A stretch of 64,000 nucleotides of DNA from positions 186,001 to 250,000 of the forward strand of contig NZ_JAEINV010000001.1 of assembly GCF_016342705.1 (NCBI RefSeq). The letters run 5' to 3'. How positions within the stretch are numbered: position 1 is the stretch's first letter; each line of letters starts with the position of its first letter. Below, in pieces: positions 28,122-37,318 of this stretch. A program made the position numbers and the translations under genes. This stretch comes from Lutibacter sp. (GTDB lineage: Bacteria; Bacteroidota; Bacteroidia; Flavobacteriales; Flavobacteriaceae). The notes below the pieces were generated by a model. It saw nothing but the letters and a program-made list of their open reading frames with translations, made no database searches and had not been told where the DNA came from.

Positions 28122-29555
28122 ATGATACATTCTAAAAGTAATAAAGAACTAACACGTAGAAAATTTGTAAAAACAACAGGAACAGCAATTGCAGGATCAA
28201 TGATTTTTTCCCCAGCATTTAGTCAGGTTTTAAATAATGCTACAAATAAAAAAAGAGTAGCAATGGTTGGTACTGGAAGTAGAGGAAATTCTCTGTATGG
28301 AAAATTTTTGATGGAAGAATATGGAGATATGGTGGAGTTTGTTGGTTTGTGTGATATAAATGAGGGTAGAGTTAAATATGCAAAAAACTACATTGGTGTA
28401 GATTGTCCAACATTTACTGATTTTGATCAAATGTTAAATTCGGTACAAATAGATTTATTAATGGTTACTACAGTTGATGCAACCCATCATGAATTTATAA
28501 TTAAAGGATTAAATAAAAATATTGATGTAGTTACTGAAAAACCAATGACTACAGATGAGCAAAAATGCCAGCAAATTATAGACGCACAACAAAATTCCAA
28601 AGGAAAATTAATAATGGCCTTTAATTATAGGTATGGAAAATTATTTACCAAACTAAAGGAAATTATTGATTCAAAAGAAATAGGCGATTTAATTTCAGTT
28701 GATTTAAATTGGTATTTAAACACATTTCATGGAGCAGATTATTTTAGACGCTGGCACGGATTAAGAGTTAAATCTGGAACGTTGTTATTACATAAATCGG
28801 CACATCATTTTGATTTGTTAAATTGGATGATTGGTTCAGATCCTGTTGAGGTTTATGCTAATGGGGCATTGGAAAAGTATGGGAAAAATAATTCATTTAG
28901 GGGTGAAAATTGCAGATCTTGCCCTCATACAAATAAATGTGAGTTTTATTATGATATGACCAAGAATGAAAACTATATGAATTTATATGCCGCAAATGAA
29001 AAGTATGACGGTTATTTTAGAGATAATTGTTTGTGGAGAGAAGAAATTGATATTTTTGATAAGATGTCAGTTTTAGTTAAATATGCTAATAATGTTGAGG
29101 TTACATATTCTTTAACAACCTATTCGCCTTTTGAAGGTTTTCGTTTTGCTTTTAACGGAAAAGAAGGAAGATTAGAAACTCAAGAAGGAATTCCTTGGAG
29201 AGAAGAGAATCCAGAAGACCAAGCGAAACTTCACGAAAAGGAAATGGATAATTCTTCACATACAAAAAAGGAGGTTAAATTTCACGAAATAGTGTCACAA
29301 AGAAATTTTGAGGAGTATAAAAAAATAGAATTTCCTTATGTGCGTTCAGGACATTGGGGCGGTGATAAATTAATGTTTGATGAAATTTTTAGAGGGCAAA
29401 ACACCAAACCAACATTAAATCATGCAGCTGATGTTAGAGATGGATCAATGGCAGTTTTAATTGGTATCGCAGCAAGAAAAAGTATAGACACCGGTTTGCC
29501 AATTAAAATTTCAGATCTTACTAATTTAGTTCCGAAAATAAATAAATGGAGCTAA
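28122..29555 (+). CDS. Tat-exported Gfo/Idh/MocA oxidoreductase with Cys-rich insert
   Basis: NAD(P)-binding oxidoreductase of 477 aa. I chose the ATG at 28122 because it places the twin-arginine signal TRRKFVKTTGTAIAGSMIF at residues 10-28 and clears the upstream stop; an earlier ATG at 28083 overlaps the PL10-CE8 gene. Rossmann signature VAMVGTGSRGNS, EKP motif VTEKPMTTDEQK, and GTLLLHKSAHHFDLLNWMIG in the C-terminal domain. An insert around residues 260-275 has NCRSCPHTNKC, four cysteines in CxxCx5C spacing with another Cys downstream, possibly a metal site. Tat export suggests folding with NAD(P) before transport; GH109-type glycosidase chemistry is a possibility. Confidence 0.84.
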   Translation: MIHSKSNKELTRRKFVKTTGTAIAGSMIFSPAFSQVLNNATNKKRVAMVGTGSRGNSLYGKFLMEEYGDMVEFVGLCDINEGRVKYAKNYIGVDCPTFTDFDQMLNSVQIDLLMVTTVDATHHEFIIKGLNKNIDVVTEKPMTTDEQKCQQIIDAQQNSKGKLIMAFNYRYGKLFTKLKEIIDSKEIGDLISVDLNWYLNTFHGADYFRRWHGLRVKSGTLLLHKSAHHFDLLNWMIGSDPVEVYANGALEKYGKNNSFRGENCRSCPHTNKCEFYYDMTKNENYMNLYAANEKYDGYFRDNCLWREEIDIFDKMSVLVKYANNVEVTYSLTTYSPFEGFRFAFNGKEGRLETQEGIPWREENPEDQAKLHEKEMDNSSHTKKEVKFHEIVSQRNFEEYKKIEFPYVRSGHWGGDKLMFDEIFRGQNTKPTLNHAADVRDGSMAVLIGIAARKSIDTGLPIKISDLTNLVPKINKWS

Positions 29556-29597
29556 TTTTTGAATAAAAACAAACTTTTAAATATAAAATAAATACAA

Positions 29598-30344
29598 ATG
29601 AAAATTAAAAATATTTTATTAATTGCAATTATGCTTCTGATAGCAAATTATTCAAAAGCACAACAAATAACAGTTTATACTATTGGTGATTCTACAATGG
29701 CAAATAAACCAAACCCAGAACAGAATCCGGAACGAGGTTGGGGTCAAATGTTACAACCCTTTTTTACAGAGAATGTTATTGTAGATAATAGAGCTGTAAA
29801 CGGGAGAAGTACACGTAGTTTTAGAAATTTAAAGCATTGGGAACCTGTTTATAATAGCCTAAAACCTGGAGATTATGTTTTTATTCAATTTGGACATAAT
29901 GATGGTAAATTAACCGATTCAACAAGATATACAAATCCTCATTCATCCTATCGCCATAATTTAATTAGATATGTGCAGGAAACTAGAGGAAAAGGAGCGA
30001 TTCCGGTATTGTTTTCATCCATTGCTAGAAGAAAGTTTAATAATGAAGGTGTGCTATTAGATTCTCATGGAGCTTATACTTTGGAAACAAGATTGGTTGC
30101 TCAAGATTTAAATGTAACTTTTATTGATTTACAGTATTATACAGAATTATTAGAGGAATCATACGGCCCAGAAAAGTCAAAAAATTTACACTTACATTTT
30201 ATGCCGGGTGAAAATGATTATCTGCCAAAAGGATTGGATGACAATACTCATTTATCAGTTTTAGGCGCAACTGAAATAGCTACTATTGCTGTTGAGGAAT
30301 TGAAAAAAACAGCTCTTCTGCTTGTAAAATATATAAAAGAATAG
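29598..30344 (+). CDS. CE12 rhamnogalacturonan acetylesterase (SGNH hydrolase)
   Basis: Removes acetyl groups from rhamnogalacturonan or galacturonan. The 248-aa protein has a signal peptide (YSKAQQ) and all SGNH blocks: TIGDSTM with nucleophile S32, NRAVNGRSTRSF with the block II Gly, FIQFGHNDGK with the block III Asn, and DDNTHLSVLGA carrying the Asp and His. The ATG is 42 bp after the oxidoreductase. It is the last plus-strand gene of the pectin locus. Confidence 0.92.
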   Translation: MKIKNILLIAIMLLIANYSKAQQITVYTIGDSTMANKPNPEQNPERGWGQMLQPFFTENVIVDNRAVNGRSTRSFRNLKHWEPVYNSLKPGDYVFIQFGHNDGKLTDSTRYTNPHSSYRHNLIRYVQETRGKGAIPVLFSSIARRKFNNEGVLLDSHGAYTLETRLVAQDLNVTFIDLQYYTELLEESYGPEKSKNLHLHFMPGENDYLPKGLDDNTHLSVLGATEIATIAVEELKKTALLLVKYIKE

Positions 30345-30404
30345 GGAGTGCTTATTATCTTTTAATTTTCAAATTGGTTTGATTTAAACTTTTTTAGAAG
30401 TTCA

Positions 30405-31544
30405 TTATTGAATATATAATTTATATACTTCGGAGCCTGCACATAAAAAGGCTCCGGTACCGTATACTTCAGTTTTATCGGCCCATGCATTGCCTGGAGC
30501 AGCTCCAATTGGTTGAACATAGCCTAGCATTCCATCTTCAGTAACATGGCTAACCATTGCATTCCATCCTTTTTTTACAGATGTGCCATACATTTTTTTG
30601 TTTAAAATCCCATTATTTATGCCCCAAGCTAAGCCATAAATATAAAATGAAGATCCACTTGTTTCTGGAGTTGGGTAGAAATCTTGACCTAATAAACTCA
30701 TAGACCAATGGCCTTCTGGTGTTTGAATTTTAATTAATTTATCTGCCATTTTTTTATAAATCTCTAGAAAGTATTGGTATTCTTCACTGTTAGGGTTTAA
30801 CTCATTCATAATATTTACAAGTCCAGCAAATACCCATCCATTTCCACGAGACCAGAATATTTTGGTTCCGTGATCTAGTTTGCCCATATAACTTTCATCT
30901 CTATAATAAAGGTTTTCATTTTCATCAAATAAAAAATTCGTTGTAGCTTTAAATTCAGCCATCAAAAAGTTGAGATATTTTTCTTCACCCGTTAAATTGT
31001 AAAGTTTTGCCCAAACTGGAGGCGACATAAATAAAGCATCGCACCAATTCCATCTGTCTTGGTGATATGGAGTATTCCAATGTAGCGAGGTTTTTGCAGG
31101 ATGAAGTAAAATAAAATCAAACTGATCTTTTGTTGGTTTTAGCATAGCTTCAACGTTATATTTTTTATATAATTCAAGATATAACTGACCAACGGTATGA
31201 TCATCTGCATGGTATTTTCTAGTATTTAATTTCCACGAATACTTTTCTCCAATTTCAATGAGCCAATTGTAATAAGTGTCATTTTCTGACATTTTAGCCC
31301 ATTTTTCCATGCCAACATACAATGCGCCATTTGTCCAGTCAAGTGGATGATGATCATAATTATTTTCATTATAACTATCCGAAAAATGTTCAATTTGCCA
31401 GTTCGCAACTTTTTCCATGAGTTGTTTTACCTCTTCAGCTTTAATTTCCTGAGCTTTTGAAGTAGTGGACCAAAAAAGTATTAAAAATAAGAAGCTAATG
31501 TTTAATGTAATAAATACACACTTTAAAATTATTTTTACTTTCAT
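30405..31544 (-). CDS. GH105 unsaturated glycuronyl hydrolase (second copy, opposite strand)
   Basis: A second GH105 enzyme, 379 aa, with a signal peptide (TTSKAQE) instead of a lipobox, so probably periplasmic. Signatures are DDHTVGQLYLELY, QDRWNWCDALFMSPPVWAKL around residues 165-185 with the catalytic Asp, FWSRGNGWVFAGLVNIMNEL and the C-terminal GTGAFLCAGSEVYKL. It is clearly different from the GH105 at 22156 and closer to the YteR/BT3687-like secreted group. It converges on the CE12 gene with 60 bp between and no strong terminator visible there. Confidence 0.91.
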   Translation of the reverse strand: MKVKIILKCVFITLNISFLFLILFWSTTSKAQEIKAEEVKQLMEKVANWQIEHFSDSYNENNYDHHPLDWTNGALYVGMEKWAKMSENDTYYNWLIEIGEKYSWKLNTRKYHADDHTVGQLYLELYKKYNVEAMLKPTKDQFDFILLHPAKTSLHWNTPYHQDRWNWCDALFMSPPVWAKLYNLTGEEKYLNFLMAEFKATTNFLFDENENLYYRDESYMGKLDHGTKIFWSRGNGWVFAGLVNIMNELNPNSEEYQYFLEIYKKMADKLIKIQTPEGHWSMSLLGQDFYPTPETSGSSFYIYGLAWGINNGILNKKMYGTSVKKGWNAMVSHVTEDGMLGYVQPIGAAPGNAWADKTEVYGTGAFLCAGSEVYKLYIQ

Positions 31545-31765
31545 TTTTTCGTGAATTTTAATATTGAAACAATAATTTTCTCTTACTTTTTATTGTTAGC
31601 TATTCAAAATTAAAAATAAATATAGGATAATACATAGTATATTTCAATTTGTTACGTTTATGTATAGTAAAATGGTTTAAATGTTAGTTTGAATACAAGA
31701 TTTTCCATGTGATTTTATGAAGATTAAATGTTTTTCAGAAAGTTTAGTTAAATTAATTTTAACCT

Positions 31766-31796
31766 TTTGAAATATTAATTGTGATGCTTAAATTGC
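31766..31796 (+). promoter_or_regulatory. Promoter upstream of the serine hydrolase gene
   Basis: TTTG (31766-31769), exactly 19 bp, then TAAATTGC (31789-31796), two mismatches from TAnnTTTG. The expected start of transcription is about 17 bp before the TTG start codon at 31820. The rest of the 275-bp space from 31545 shows no gene. Confidence 0.5.
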
Positions 31797-31819
31797 ATCC
31801 CTAAACCCCAAAGATTAAT

Positions 31820-33001
31820 TTGAAAATATATTTTAAATACTTAGCCTCAGCCCTTGCAATTACTTTGTTCGTTTTTATACTCAGCACTAGATCTGAAGCA
31901 TCTGAAAACGGAACAAATTCTTCAGCTTCTATTGCGCCAAAAGTTGAGTCAATTGTCATTGAAAACTACTCAGCAGAAGAAACAAAATTAGTAAGTCTTA
32001 AATTAGACGCATTATTACAAAGCATTAATAAAAGAAATGATTTTCATGGGTCTGTATTGGTTGCTAAAAACGGTAAGGTTTTATATAAAAAAAACGTTGG
32101 TTATGCCGATTTTAATAAAAAGGAGCCTTTAAACGATGAGTTTACTTTCCAATTGGCATCTGTAAGTAAACAATTTACCGCAGCAGCCATTATGTTGTTA
32201 AATGAGCGAAATCAAGTGCAATTAAATGATTTGGTAAGTAATTATTTCCCAGATTTTCCATATGAAAATGTTACCATTAAAAACTTGTTAAATCATACAG
32301 CTGGACTGCCAAAGTATTTTTGGGTTACGGATAATAAATGGAAGCAAGAAAAGGCACCAACAAACAGTGAAATGATGCAATTGCTTGATTCTGTAAATGT
32401 TCAGCGTTTTTTTACACCAGGTCAAAAATTTGATTATTCAAATACAGGATATTTTGTATTAGCATCCATTGTTGAAAAAGTTTCAGGGTTGAGTTTTAGT
32501 GATTTTATGAAGAAAAATGTTTTTGATCCTCTTGAAATGAAAGATTCGTTTGTGTATAGTTTTGAAATTGACAGTACAAGAGCAAATCAATTAGATGGAT
32601 ATAGATTAGTTAAAGGGTGGAGACATTCCAGAATTAATAAATCTTTAAATGATGCAATTGTAGGAGATAAAAATGTATATTCTACCTGTGAAGATTTATT
32701 AAAATGGACACTTAGCTTAAATAGTGGAAAATTACTTAGTGAAGCATCTTTAAAATTAATGTACGCTAAAGGAGAAACAAAGAATGGAAGAGAAATCCCT
32801 TATGGATTTGGCTTTAGAATTGATGAAAAAGATGAAAAAGCAATTTATCATCATGGGAATTGGAATGGTTTTAGCACTTCTCTAACAAGATATCCGGAAG
32901 ATGATTTGGTAATTATTATTTTAGAACATACTAGTTATAAGGGTTTAACTGCACTCAATAATTCAATAAAGAAAATTGTTACTGAAAATTTTAAAGGATA
33001 A
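31820..33001 (+). CDS. Secreted beta-lactamase-family serine hydrolase
   Basis: Serine hydrolase of the class C beta-lactamase/penicillin-binding fold, 393 aa. The start must be TTG at 31820: the frame has a stop at 31802 and no ATG before the active-site region. This choice gives a proper signal peptide. Motifs are S114-V-S-K117 (SxxK), FDYSNTGY (YxN) and a late HHGNWNGF (HxG). Substrates of this family range from D-peptides to esters; none is indicated here. The EEP-family gene follows 31 bp later and is probably co-transcribed. Confidence 0.86.
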   Translation: MKIYFKYLASALAITLFVFILSTRSEASENGTNSSASIAPKVESIVIENYSAEETKLVSLKLDALLQSINKRNDFHGSVLVAKNGKVLYKKNVGYADFNKKEPLNDEFTFQLASVSKQFTAAAIMLLNERNQVQLNDLVSNYFPDFPYENVTIKNLLNHTAGLPKYFWVTDNKWKQEKAPTNSEMMQLLDSVNVQRFFTPGQKFDYSNTGYFVLASIVEKVSGLSFSDFMKKNVFDPLEMKDSFVYSFEIDSTRANQLDGYRLVKGWRHSRINKSLNDAIVGDKNVYSTCEDLLKWTLSLNSGKLLSEASLKLMYAKGETKNGREIPYGFGFRIDEKDEKAIYHHGNWNGFSTSLTRYPEDDLVIIILEHTSYKGLTALNNSIKKIVTENFKG

Positions 33002-33032
33002 TAGTTTATTTTTGAAGTAAAAATATATTTTC

Positions 33033-33878
33033 ATGAAATATTTAATTCCTTTTGCATTAATTTGTCTATTATTTACGCAATCTTTATGGAGTCAGCGTGC
33101 TAAAATAATGACTTACAATATAAGGTTAGATACTCCGAGTGATGGTGAAAACTCATGGGATTTTCGAAAAAACGCATTGATAAAACAAATAACTTTAAAT
33201 AAGGTTGATGTTTTTGGTGTTCAAGAAGCTTTACCTAACCAAGTTGCTTTTGTTGATAGTGTTTTAATAAACTATAATTATGTAGGAGTTGGTAGAGATG
33301 ATGGCAAAAATAAAGGAGAGTATTCTGCAATTTTTTTTAATAAAATTAAATATAATTTATTAACTCAAAATACTTTTTGGTTATCGGAATCATCTGAAAT
33401 ACCATCAAAAGGATGGGACGCTGCTTATTTTAGAGTTTGCACATATGCACTGTTAAGTGATAAAAAAACAAATAGAAAATTTTGGGTTTTTAATACCCAT
33501 TTTGATCATATTGGGGACGTAGCAAGGGAACAATCTTCAAAATTAATTCTTCAAAAAATAAAGGAATTAAATACAGATAAATTACCGGTAATTTTAATGG
33601 GTGATTTTAATTTAACTGAAGAAACTGATGTTATAAAATATATAGATTCTTATTTAAAAGATTCTAAAATAATTTCAAAAAGTAAAGTGATAGATACTTT
33701 AGGGACTTTTAATGGTTTTGATATTTCTAAAAATAGTACCGACAGAATAGATTTTATTTTTGTGAGTGAAAACGCTATAAAAGTTAAAAAATATAAAGTT
33801 TTAAGGGAAACATATAACAATAAATATCCTTCTGATCATTTTCCTGTATTGGTTCATTTAATGTTTAAAAAAATGTAA
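33033..33878 (+). CDS. Secreted endonuclease/exonuclease/phosphatase-family protein
   Basis: A 281-aa protein with a signal peptide (LWSQRA) and the DNase I-like metallophosphoesterase fold: MTYNIRLDTP, VFGVQEALPNQ (catalytic metal Glu), FNTHFDHIG, LMGDFNLTEE and the C-terminal SDHFPVLVHLMF (Asp-His pair). Exported members of this family act as phosphodiesterases or nucleases; no specific substrate is visible. It probably shares a transcript with the serine hydrolase. Confidence 0.86.
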   Translation: MKYLIPFALICLLFTQSLWSQRAKIMTYNIRLDTPSDGENSWDFRKNALIKQITLNKVDVFGVQEALPNQVAFVDSVLINYNYVGVGRDDGKNKGEYSAIFFNKIKYNLLTQNTFWLSESSEIPSKGWDAAYFRVCTYALLSDKKTNRKFWVFNTHFDHIGDVAREQSSKLILQKIKELNTDKLPVILMGDFNLTEETDVIKYIDSYLKDSKIISKSKVIDTLGTFNGFDISKNSTDRIDFIFVSENAIKVKKYKVLRETYNNKYPSDHFPVLVHLMFKKM

Positions 33879-33929
33879 TAAAAAGCTTGTTTTAGTTATT
33901 AAAACACTGCGCTTCCAATAATATTATTT

Positions 33930-33960
33930 TTTGATTTCATTTTAAAATAGTTTACTTTGG
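33930..33960 (+). promoter_or_regulatory. Promoter of the sensor kinase gene
   Basis: TTTG (33930-33933), 19-bp spacer, TACTTTGG (33953-33960), one mismatch from TAnnTTTG. The start codon is 26 bp downstream. A small GAGGT/ACCTC inverted repeat (33961-33980) lies in the short leader. Confidence 0.58.
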
Positions 33961-33985
33961 GAGGTAAATTTACAAACCTCAATAA

Positions 33986-35845
33986 ATGTCTGAAATAAAG
34001 CAAAGAACACTTTTAATTCCTGTACTAGTACTGTTATTCAGTTTGGGTTTGTCAATTATTGTAACTTATTATGTTAAAAGAGATACAAATAAAATTGCAG
34101 CACAACAATTAGAAATTGTAGCTACTGAAATAAAAGAAAAAATTCAAAGTAGATTAAATGCTTATATTCAATTTTCTCAAAGTAGTTCCTCTTTTTTTAT
34201 GGCTTCAGATACCATTACAAGAGAAGATTGGAAGTTTTTTGTTGAAAAAAGCAATGTTAGTAGTTATTTAAAGGGTTTTCAAGGTGTGGCTTATGTTGCA
34301 AGCGTGCCAAAAAATCAACTTCAAAAACATATAAATCGTTTTAAAAATGAATTTTCAAATGAGTATACTCTTTTTCCCAAATTGGAAATGGAAGAATTTA
34401 CACCAATTATATTTATAGAACCTTTAATAGATAGAAATGTAAAAGCTATTGGTTTTAATATTAGTTCTAATGTTAATATGAGAAAAGCATTAGAAGAATC
34501 AAGAGATTTAAATACGGCAATTTTAACAAACAAAGTAAATTTAATACAGGAAGGAGATAATAATGGTCAGCCAAGTATTGTCATTTATTCTCCAGTCTAT
34601 AAAAAAGGAAAGCCTTTAAATAATGTAAATGAAAGGAGAAAGGCTATTGATAGTTGGGCTGCATTATCATTTAGAATAAACGACTTTATGGAGGGCGTTG
34701 TTGCTCCCTATAATTTAGACAACAAAAACCAAATTCATTTAAATATTTTTGATGGAGATACTTTAAATTTAAATTCACTTCTGTATAATTCTGAAATAAA
34801 TTTAAATAAAAGCAACACAAATAATTTTAACAATTTATTACTGCCAATTAAATTGAAGGACAAGATTTGGACCTTGCAATTTACCCAGCCAAAAGAAGGG
34901 TTTTTTAACGGTTTTAGTATTATTGTTCTAATAATTGCGTTTGTAATTAGCTTATTATTAAGTTTTTTAGTGTTTTCATTATCTAATACAGCCAATTTAG
35001 CAAAGAGAATTGCAAACAACCTTACTTCAGATTTAAGTAAAAAAAATGAAGAGCTTTTTTTAGCCAAAGAAGTAGCTGAGGAAAGTGAAAACCAATTAAA
35101 ACTAATTTCAAATAATTTGGTGAATGGAATGATTTATCAAGTAATTACTTTAGATGAAAATAGAAGGGAGTTTACATATGTAAGTGATGCTGTAAAAGAT
35201 TTATATGGTTGCACAGTTCAAGAGGCAAAAGAAAATCCAGAGTTGGTTTATGGAAGAATTCATAAAGATGATATTGAAGATTTAATTTTAAAAGAACAAG
35301 CAGCATTAAAAGAAATGTCCGTTTTTAGAACAGAAGCAAGAGTTGTAAATCTAGATGGTTCAATTAGATGGTCTTATTATATATCTAAACCTAGAATTTT
35401 AAAAGGAGCTATTTGTTGGGATGGAATTGAAATTGACATAACAGAACAAAAAAAGGTTGAAAATGAATTAATTATTGCGAAAGGAAATGCGGAAGAGAGT
35501 AACCGTTTAAAAACGGAGTTTTTGAACAATATGTCTCATGAAATTAGAACACCAATGAATGGAATTTTAGGTTTTACCGATTTTCTTTTAAATCCGGATT
35601 TAAGTGAGGAGAAAAGAAAGAATTACGTTCAAATTGTTCAAAGTAGTGGTAAACAATTACTTCATATTATTGATGATATCATTGAAATATCTAGACTGGG
35701 AACAAAACAAGTTAGTGTCCTAGAAAGCGAAGTTTGTTTAAATGATTTATTACTAGAATTATTCTCTGTTTTTGATATAAGGGCAAAAGAAAATAAAATC
35801 CCATTATATATTAAAAATGTAAATCGTCAGCAAAAAGTGGACTGA
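33986..35845 (+). CDS. Truncated CHASE-PAS-HisKA sensor histidine kinase (lacks ATPase domain)
   Basis: Membrane sensor kinase cut short at 619 aa. Order: helix at about 8-28, extracytoplasmic CHASE-like domain (about 40-290, QGVAYVASVP), second helix near 305-335, coiled coil, PAS domain (about 365-490) and HisKA with H518 in NNMSHEIRTPMNG. The frame then runs through IIEISRLGTKQVSVLESEV and stops at the left edge of an IS3 element. The HATPase_c domain is entirely missing, both here and past the element, so the protein cannot autophosphorylate by itself. It is probably a dead gene; its promoter looks intact. Confidence 0.82.
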   Translation: MSEIKQRTLLIPVLVLLFSLGLSIIVTYYVKRDTNKIAAQQLEIVATEIKEKIQSRLNAYIQFSQSSSSFFMASDTITREDWKFFVEKSNVSSYLKGFQGVAYVASVPKNQLQKHINRFKNEFSNEYTLFPKLEMEEFTPIIFIEPLIDRNVKAIGFNISSNVNMRKALEESRDLNTAILTNKVNLIQEGDNNGQPSIVIYSPVYKKGKPLNNVNERRKAIDSWAALSFRINDFMEGVVAPYNLDNKNQIHLNIFDGDTLNLNSLLYNSEINLNKSNTNNFNNLLLPIKLKDKIWTLQFTQPKEGFFNGFSIIVLIIAFVISLLLSFLVFSLSNTANLAKRIANNLTSDLSKKNEELFLAKEVAEESENQLKLISNNLVNGMIYQVITLDENRREFTYVSDAVKDLYGCTVQEAKENPELVYGRIHKDDIEDLILKEQAALKEMSVFRTEARVVNLDGSIRWSYYISKPRILKGAICWDGIEIDITEQKKVENELIIAKGNAEESNRLKTEFLNNMSHEIRTPMNGILGFTDFLLNPDLSEEKRKNYVQIVQSSGKQLLHIIDDIIEISRLGTKQVSVLESEVCLNDLLLELFSVFDIRAKENKIPLYIKNVNRQQKVD

Positions 35846-35896
35846 TTTTAACAAATTAATAGAGAGTGTTTTCAAAATCTTTAATTTTGATATATT

Positions 35897-36250
35897 ATGA
35901 AAACACAGAAGAAACAAACCACTGAAAACTTCATTAAAGAGATTCGTAGAAAAACGAAAAGAATCTTTAGTTCCGAACAAAAGATACAGATTGTAATGGA
36001 AGCCTTGCGAGCAGAAATGTCTGTTGCAGAATTATGTAGAAAATATGGTATTCACGAGTCTTCCTTTTATAAATGGAACAAAGAGTTTTTAGAAGCAGGG
36101 AAAAAGCGTCTTGCAGGTGATACCGTAAGAGAAGCTACCAGCGATGAAGTATCAGAACTTAGAAAAGAAAATCAGCGTTTAAAAGAGATTGTGGCTGATT
36201 TAGTATTGCGTTATGACATTGTAAAAAAAAGCTTATCCGAGTTGGACTAA
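35897..36250 (+). CDS. IS3-family transposase OrfA
   Basis: DNA-binding subunit, 117 aa, with a helix-turn-helix (SVAELCRKYGIHESSFYKWNKEF, about residues 42-64) and a C-terminal leucine-rich coiled coil (SELRKENQRLKEIVADL). A run of A8G at 36223-36231, inside its last codons, allows a -1 shift into the frame of OrfB. The gene is intact. Confidence 0.9.
   Translation: MKTQKKQTTENFIKEIRRKTKRIFSSEQKIQIVMEALRAEMSVAELCRKYGIHESSFYKWNKEFLEAGKKRLAGDTVREATSDEVSELRKENQRLKEIVADLVLRYDIVKKSLSELD
36223..36231 (+). other. Probable -1 programmed frameshift site
   Basis: The run of eight A residues followed by G (A-AAA-AAG type slippery sequence) lies near the end of orfA. The -1 frame is open from here without a stop through 36268 and into the ATG of orfB at 36271, so a slip would make an OrfAB fusion of roughly 450 aa. 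Confidence 0.7.
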
Positions 36251-36270
36251 CTGTAAAATACAAGAAATAT

Positions 36271-37278
36271 ATGCGTTTTACAGTATCCGAAAAACAAGAA
36301 ATTATTCATATGGTGGTTCGCTCCGAAATTGGAGTGAATAGAACACTCAGGGAAATTGGACTCAATAAAAGCACGTTCTATAATTGGTATAATGCCTATA
36401 CGGAAAAGGGTGTAGAAGGATTGCTTCCAAATAAAAGATGTGTCAATCGGCAATGGAATAGCATTCCACAGCAGCAAAAGAACTTAGTGGTGAAATTAGC
36501 ATTGGATTATCCTCAATTATCTTCTAGGGAATTAGCCTATAAAATCACAGATGAACAACAGGTATTTATGTCTGAATCCAGCGTTTATAGAATTTTAAAA
36601 TCTAGAGGTCTTATTACAGCCCCTGCGCATATTTTCCTCAGTGCTGCTGATGAATTTACAAGTAAAACAGGATTTGTTCATCAAATGTGGCAAACCGACT
36701 TTACCTACTTTAAAATCCTGGGATGGGGTTGGTATTACCTAAGTACTGTATTAGATGATTACAGTAGATATATTGTCCATTGGGAGCTTTGTTCAAATAT
36801 GAAGGTTGATGACGTTAAAAGAACTGTAAATACGGCTATTGTAAAAGCAAAACTGATAACCAAACAACCTCCGAGATTATTATCAGATAATGGCTCTTGT
36901 TACATTGCAACAGAACTGAAAACTTATTTAAAAGACCAGCACCAGATGGAACAAGTACACGGAAGACCTAATCATCCACAAACACAAGGCAAAATTGAAC
37001 GTTATCACAGAACAATGAAAAATGTAGTGAAACTTGATAATTATTATACTCCCGAGGAATTGGAAAATGCTTTAGAAAAATTTGTGCACACTTATAACAA
37101 CGAAAGATACCACGAATCTTTACAAAATTTAACTCCTGCTGATGTATATTACGGTAGAGGAGAACAAATTCTTAAAGAAAGACAAAAATTAAAAAAACAA
37201 GCTATGAACCAACGTAGAAATGAGTACTTAAAATTTAAAAAATTAACAAATCAAAAAAAACAATTAACTTTGAATTAA
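36271..37278 (+). CDS. IS3-family transposase OrfB (DDE integrase)
   Basis: Catalytic part of the transposase, 335 aa. An N-terminal HTH (RTLREIGLNKSTFYNWYNAY), then HTH_21-like and rve integrase core. Catalytic residues are D143 in WQTDFTYF, D206 in LLSDNGSCY and E243 in GKIERYHRTMKN. The reading frame is complete, so the element may still be mobile, made either alone or as the frameshifted OrfAB. Confidence 0.92.
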   Translation: MRFTVSEKQEIIHMVVRSEIGVNRTLREIGLNKSTFYNWYNAYTEKGVEGLLPNKRCVNRQWNSIPQQQKNLVVKLALDYPQLSSRELAYKITDEQQVFMSESSVYRILKSRGLITAPAHIFLSAADEFTSKTGFVHQMWQTDFTYFKILGWGWYYLSTVLDDYSRYIVHWELCSNMKVDDVKRTVNTAIVKAKLITKQPPRLLSDNGSCYIATELKTYLKDQHQMEQVHGRPNHPQTQGKIERYHRTMKNVVKLDNYYTPEELENALEKFVHTYNNERYHESLQNLTPADVYYGRGEQILKERQKLKKQAMNQRRNEYLKFKKLTNQKKQLTLN

Positions 37279-37318
37279 TCAATTAAATACTCTCTATTAA
37301 AAAGTCTAAATTAGTTTG

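Larger units (their letters stand above)
35838..37318 (+). mobile_element. IS3-family insertion sequence
   Basis: About 1.48 kb carrying orfA and orfB of an IS3-family transposase between imperfect terminal inverted repeats. The left end (35838-35867) and the reverse complement of the right end (37289-37318) agree at about 20 of 30 positions, including a run of TTAATAGAGAGT and ACT-ATTT. The outer limits are uncertain by a few bases; AAG flanks both proposed ends (35835-35837, 37319-37321) and could be a 3-bp target duplication. It lies at the 3' end of the kinase fragment. Confidence 0.85.
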
